Below, in pieces: positions 33,197-36,169 of a stretch of 36,169 nucleotides of DNA. The position numbers and the translations under genes were made by a program. How positions within the stretch are numbered: position 1 is the first letter of the stretch; every line of letters begins with the position of its first letter. The notes under the pieces were generated by a model. The model did not search any database, was not told where the DNA came from, and was given only the letters and a program-made list of their open reading frames with translations. This DNA comes from an uncultured Eubacteriales bacterium (GTDB lineage Bacteria; Bacillota; Clostridia; Oscillospirales; CAG-272): NCBI GenBank assembly GCA_934489945.1, contig CAKSSY010000009.1, positions 1-36,169 on the forward strand. Reading direction: 5' to 3'.

Positions 33197-33444
33197 ACGG
33201 TTTTTTCCTCCTTTGACGTCTCCTCGGGAACTACTTCGATTTTCATGGCATCTTCCAGGCGCAGGGTGAGCGAATAATTCCGCAGATAAAGTTCAATGGG
33301 GTCTCCCATAGGGGCAATCTTTTTGATGACGAGGTGAGTTTTGGGAATGAGTCCCATATCCAGCAGACGACAGCGGAGGGCACCTTCTCCCCCTACCTTG
33401 GTGATAACGGCGTTTTTTCCGACGGGAAGTTTATCGAGTGTCAT
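33193..33444 (-). CDS. feoA: Ferrous iron transport protein FeoA
   Basis: An 83-residue SH3-like cytoplasmic partner of FeoB that probably tunes its GTPase. It reads MTLDKLPVGK, then RLLDMGLIPKTHLVI and a C-terminal LTLRLEDAMKIEV, all typical of FeoA. I chose the ATG at 33444 (GGTGG, 5-nt spacing); a GTG three codons upstream at 33453, behind AAAGG, is equally possible. It is first in the operon. Confidence 0.93.
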   Translation of the reverse strand: MTLDKLPVGKNAVITKVGGEGALRCRLLDMGLIPKTHLVIKKIAPMGDPIELYLRNYSLTLRLEDAMKIEVVPEETSKEEKTV

Positions 33445-33488
33445 ATGATCCACCGACAGCCTTTCATGTTGATTTTTGTCGTTTTTTT

Positions 33489-33517
33489 ATTTTACCACAC
33501 AAGCGGCAGGAAGTCAA
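33489..33517 (-). promoter_or_regulatory. Promoter of the feo-ahcY operon
   Basis: Minus strand: TTGACT (33517-33512), a 17-nt spacer, TAAAAT (33494-33489); expected start about 33482. No convincing Fur or DtxR box was recognised. Confidence 0.78.
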
Positions 33518-33568
33518 TCGGCGGAAACGAAAGATTTGTCCGAATTTTACCGATTTTTTCTATCTGTC

Positions 33569-33597
33569 TTTACAAATACGCGCAATTCGTGTATAAT
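33569..33597 (+). promoter_or_regulatory. Promoter of the amidohydrolase operon
   Basis: TTTACA (33569-33574), a 17-nt spacer, TATAAT (33592-33597); expected start about 33604, leaving a 74-nt leader. Confidence 0.78.
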
Positions 33598-33677
33598 AAA
33601 CCTGTTTGAATGAAAAATTACGGAAAAGAAGGTATGCTTTGCGGATACCTCAACATTGTGAAAGAAGGTTTCCGGTT

Positions 33678-34520
33678 ATGATGATTGATTTTCATACACA
33701 TATTTTCCCCTCTTCTATAGCTTCGCCGATACTGAAAGTGCTGAAGGAAGGAATCCGGAAATATTCCGGTTTTTTACCGATGGCATACACCGACGCAACG
33801 GCAGACGGACTTCGTGTTTCCATGGCGGAGGCGGGGATTGGTCTTTCGGTGGTTTTGCCCATTGCTACAAAGCCGACGCAGACGGCAACCATCAACCGCT
33901 ATGCGAAAGAGGTGTCCGGGAACGGAATTCTCTCTTTTGGGACGCTTCATCCCGACAACGAGGATGCGGAAGGAATTTTGGAGGGGCTTGCCGAGAACGG
34001 GTTTGTCGGAATCAAGCTCCACCCGGAATTTCAGAAATGCGGGATTGATTCTCCGAAAAGTCTGCGGATTCTCCGCAAAGCGGAGGAGTTGGAGCTATAC
34101 TCCGTGGTTCATGCGGGAAACGATCTCGGGATGCCGAAGCCGCTTCACTGTACGCCCGAAATGCTGAATCATGTACTCGGAGAGGTGTCGGGGCGTTACC
34201 TGATTGCCGCACACATGGGAGGATTGGACCTCTTTGACGACGTAGAGAAGTACCTTGTCGGCAAACCATTGTATTTTGACACGGCGTTTGTTAATGGGCG
34301 GCTGGACGCGGAACAGGCGAGAAGGATGATTACGGCTCACGGTGCGGACAAAATTCTTTTCGGCAGTGATTCGCCTTGGGGAGATCAGAAGGCGGCTGTT
34401 TCCTATATTCGTTCACTCGGACTTCCGGAAGCGGATGAAGCAGCCATTCTCGGCGAAAATGCTGCGCGGATTCTGCGTCTTACCGGATTGTCGCACGAAA
34501 CATTGCCGGATAAAATGTAA
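33678..34520 (+). CDS. Amidohydrolase-2 family metal-dependent hydrolase
   Basis: A 280-residue TIM-barrel hydrolase or decarboxylase. The metal ligands are visible: HTH at residues 6-8 (DFHTHIFP), GIKLHPE, VVHAG, AAHMGG and the catalytic Asp in FGSDSPWGD. Relatives act on lactones, dihydroorotate-like rings or carboxylated aromatics; the substrate cannot be assigned. The start is the ATG at 33678 (AAGG, 9-nt spacing); the frame extends upstream to 33606, but the residues before MMIDFHTH are not family-like. It leads a likely three-gene operon. Confidence 0.88.
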   Translation: MMIDFHTHIFPSSIASPILKVLKEGIRKYSGFLPMAYTDATADGLRVSMAEAGIGLSVVLPIATKPTQTATINRYAKEVSGNGILSFGTLHPDNEDAEGILEGLAENGFVGIKLHPEFQKCGIDSPKSLRILRKAEELELYSVVHAGNDLGMPKPLHCTPEMLNHVLGEVSGRYLIAAHMGGLDLFDDVEKYLVGKPLYFDTAFVNGRLDAEQARRMITAHGADKILFGSDSPWGDQKAAVSYIRSLGLPEADEAAILGENAARILRLTGLSHETLPDKM

Positions 34521-34547
34521 AGTCGTGTCGGACGGCAGGGGGAAAAT

Positions 34548-35255
34548 ATGGAGAAACGAACGGTTTGTCTGCCTGAAAACGCACCGCGCGGATTGTGTCT
34601 GGCAGTGGTTGCCGATCTGCACAATACCTGTCCCGCGGGTCTGGCGGAGGCACTTGTCGCGACTTCCCCGGACGCAGTTCTCGTTCCCGGGGATGTGGTT
34701 CACGGGGAATCGCAATCCGAAAAGGGACTCGCGTTTCTGCGCGAATGTGCGGCGCAATTTCCCACCTTTTGCTCATTGGGAAATCATGAGTTCAGGACTT
34801 CGGGGGATATTCGGGCGGAAATTGCCGCAACCGGTGCGGTACTGTTGGACAATACCTATGTCCGCACGGGAAATCTTGTGATCGGCGGTCTCACCTCGGG
34901 ATTTGACGGTCGGGTACAGGGACGCTTCCGCAAAACACCGCCGCCGAAAACCGATTGGCTTGACGGTTTTTGCGCCGAGGTTGGGTATCGGATTCTGCTT
35001 TCTCATCATCCGGAATATTTTAAATTTCTGAAGGATTGGGATATTGACTTGATTGTATCCGGTCACGCACACGGCGGACAGTGGCGTTTTTTCGGACACG
35101 GTGTCTTTGCACCGGGACAGGGATTGTTTCCACGTTATACGAGCGGATTTTACGGAGGCAAAATGTTTGTGAGCCGAGGTCTTTCCAACAACACGCGGAT
35201 TCCGCGACTCGGAAATCGCGAGGAGTTGATTTTTTTAACATCTGACACATATTAA
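34548..35255 (+). CDS. Metallophosphoesterase (YkuE/YaeI-like)
   Basis: A 235-residue calcineurin-fold phosphoesterase. The metal motifs run DLHN (about 23-26, with the usual DxH), PGDVVHG, GNHE, LLSHHP and SGHAHGGQWR near the C-terminus. The last is characteristic of the YaeI/YkuE group (UDP-diacylglucosamine pyrophosphatase or phosphodiesterase-like). Unlike YkuE there is no N-terminal membrane helix or Tat signal, so it should be cytosolic. It lies 27 bp behind the amidohydrolase and 12 bp before the isomerase-like gene, probably one transcript. Confidence 0.88.
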   Translation: MEKRTVCLPENAPRGLCLAVVADLHNTCPAGLAEALVATSPDAVLVPGDVVHGESQSEKGLAFLRECAAQFPTFCSLGNHEFRTSGDIRAEIAATGAVLLDNTYVRTGNLVIGGLTSGFDGRVQGRFRKTPPPKTDWLDGFCAEVGYRILLSHHPEYFKFLKDWDIDLIVSGHAHGGQWRFFGHGVFAPGQGLFPRYTSGFYGGKMFVSRGLSNNTRIPRLGNREELIFLTSDTY

Positions 35256-35267
35256 GGAGGAGTTGCA

Positions 35268-36098
35268 ATGACGATCGGAATTACATCGAACGCGTATTTT
35301 GACCGATACGGTTTGAAGGAGGGTGCCGAGCGGATGCGGCGGCACGGGTATGATTGTGTGGATTATCAGTGGTTGGTAAACACCGAAACTCCTCTTTTTT
35401 CGCTTTCACAGGCGGAATTTGAAAAGCGATTGATTGGAGAGCGTGCCATACTGGAGGGAACGGGCATTCGCGTTTCTCAGACACACGGTCCGTGGCGTTG
35501 CCCGATCCGTGACGCGACAAAGGAGGATCGTGACGAGCGTTTTGAAAAGATGGCGAAATCCCTGTATGCCACGGCACTTCTCGGTTCTTCCTTTATGGTG
35601 ATTCATCCCATTATGCCGACGGGCGGTTGCGACAAGGACAAGGAATTGACAAAGGAGGTCAATGCTGACTTTTTCGGCCGTCTGACACAGGTGGCGCAAT
35701 CCTGCGGCGTGGTGATCTGTCTGGAAAATATGCCGTTTCGCGGGCAGATTTATGCAAAGCCCGAGGACACGCTTGCACTGGTGAAGCAGATTCATTCGCC
35801 GTATTTCAGGATGTGTCTTGATACGGGACACGCGGCGGTATGGAAGGTGTCTCCTGCCGATGCGGTTCGTCAGATCGGAAGGGAGTGGCTTTGCACACTT
35901 CATGTTCATGATAACGACGGCGAGCACGATCAGCACCGCCTGCCCGGTGAGGGTGTGATTGACTGGACGGACTTTTCGGCTGCCCTCCGCGAGATCGGTT
36001 TTGAAGGAACCGTTTCACTGGAAACCCGGGTACAGGATCCCGTGACCGAGGAAGCCGAAATGGCTTTGGCGGAAACGGCAAAAAAACTGGCTCAATAA
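35268..36098 (+). CDS. Sugar phosphate isomerase/epimerase-like TIM barrel
   Basis: A 276-residue protein of the xylose-isomerase-like TIM barrel family (AP_endonuc_2). Metal-binding positions are seen at IHPIMPTGG, CLENMPF (Glu), CLDTGHAAVW (Asp-His), HVHDNDGEHDQH (His/Asp) and VSLETRV (Glu), as in hexulose and inosose isomerases. The exact sugar is unknown. The RBS AAGGAGGAG is strong. It is the last visible gene of the amidohydrolase operon. The final 71 bp of the window hold a 13-nt palindrome GGAAAAGTTTTCC (36126-36138) but no terminator with a T run. Confidence 0.88.
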   Translation: MTIGITSNAYFDRYGLKEGAERMRRHGYDCVDYQWLVNTETPLFSLSQAEFEKRLIGERAILEGTGIRVSQTHGPWRCPIRDATKEDRDERFEKMAKSLYATALLGSSFMVIHPIMPTGGCDKDKELTKEVNADFFGRLTQVAQSCGVVICLENMPFRGQIYAKPEDTLALVKQIHSPYFRMCLDTGHAAVWKVSPADAVRQIGREWLCTLHVHDNDGEHDQHRLPGEGVIDWTDFSAALREIGFEGTVSLETRVQDPVTEEAEMALAETAKKLAQ

Positions 36099-36169
36099 GA
36101 AAATGGAGTCTGCGTTTGGGCTTGCGGAAAAGTTTTCCACAGGCAAATGAAAAAAAAGACCCCTAAAAG

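Noticed and set aside
33454..33520. Fur box at the feo promoter
   Set aside because: No 19-bp inverted repeat of the Fur type was visible; regulation by iron remains only expected from the family.
36126..36142. DnaA box (TTTTCCACA) at the right edge
   Set aside because: A single mismatched copy, part of a short palindrome; no cluster of boxes.

Overview
The window looks like a chromosomal segment of an uncultured, anaerobic, endospore-forming Clostridia bacterium, probably a gut member of the Oscillospirales or Christensenellales type. The reasons are strong AAGGAGG-type ribosome binding sites, house-keeping promoters that nearly always have 17-nt spacers, a CIRCE-controlled groESL, the germination protease GPR behind a forespore-type promoter, a class II aldolase, FeoAB with its small Cys-rich partner, and intracellular plant-polysaccharide enzymes (GH10 with SGNH esterases). 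Genus-level placement is not possible from sequence alone. No tRNA, rRNA, CRISPR array, IS element or prophage was seen.

Layout. 1-3.3 kb: an MBL hydrolase and gltX (cut by the window edge) on the minus strand, then a Crp/Fnr regulator divergent from an Fe-S protein. 3.4-5.9 kb: a membrane GT2 glycosyltransferase and a CE6-like esterase. 5.9-8.4 kb: an FAD oxidoreductase divergent from a P-loop ATPase. 8.4-10.7 kb: recG, followed by the remains of a TM2-domain gene. 10.9-14.7 kb: a CE12-like esterase plus GH10 operon and a WecB-type UDP-GlcNAc 2-epimerase. 14.7-19.6 kb (minus): an AGCS symporter, fructose-bisphosphate aldolase and two tandem exported SGNH-like paralogues. 19.7-22.2 kb: groESL and a highly structured non-coding stretch. 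22.2-24.8 kb (minus): an endonuclease/exonuclease/phosphatase-family enzyme and an orphan solute-binding lipoprotein. 25.1-27.1 kb: gpr, a 53-residue membrane protein and an S24/XRE repressor. 27.3-29.7 kb: a Wzx-like flippase and an M50-like membrane protease. 29.8-33.5 kb (minus): feoA-feoB-feoB-associated protein-ahcY. 33.7-36.1 kb: an amidohydrolase, a metallophosphoesterase and a sugar-phosphate isomerase-like TIM barrel.

How genes work together. GH10 and CE12 look like a cytoplasmic pair for acetylated oligosaccharides. GT2, WecB and the flippase suggest cell-surface glycan synthesis but are not contiguous. The Fe-S protein is probably controlled by its divergent Crp/Fnr neighbour, because a palindrome lies at the class II activator position. 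Iron uptake is translationally coupled to S-adenosylhomocysteine turnover.

Most notable points: gpr has no AUG/GUG/UUG codon upstream of its conserved RTDLA motif, although a forespore promoter and an RBS point to an ACG codon; an intrinsic terminator for the aldolase/SGNH operon is written inside the wecB coding region on the other strand; a tandem pair of exported SGNH-like proteins appears to be an undescribed family; a decayed TM2 gene lies behind recG; and a multi-hairpin element lies behind groEL. No single obviously novel multi-gene system was recognised.
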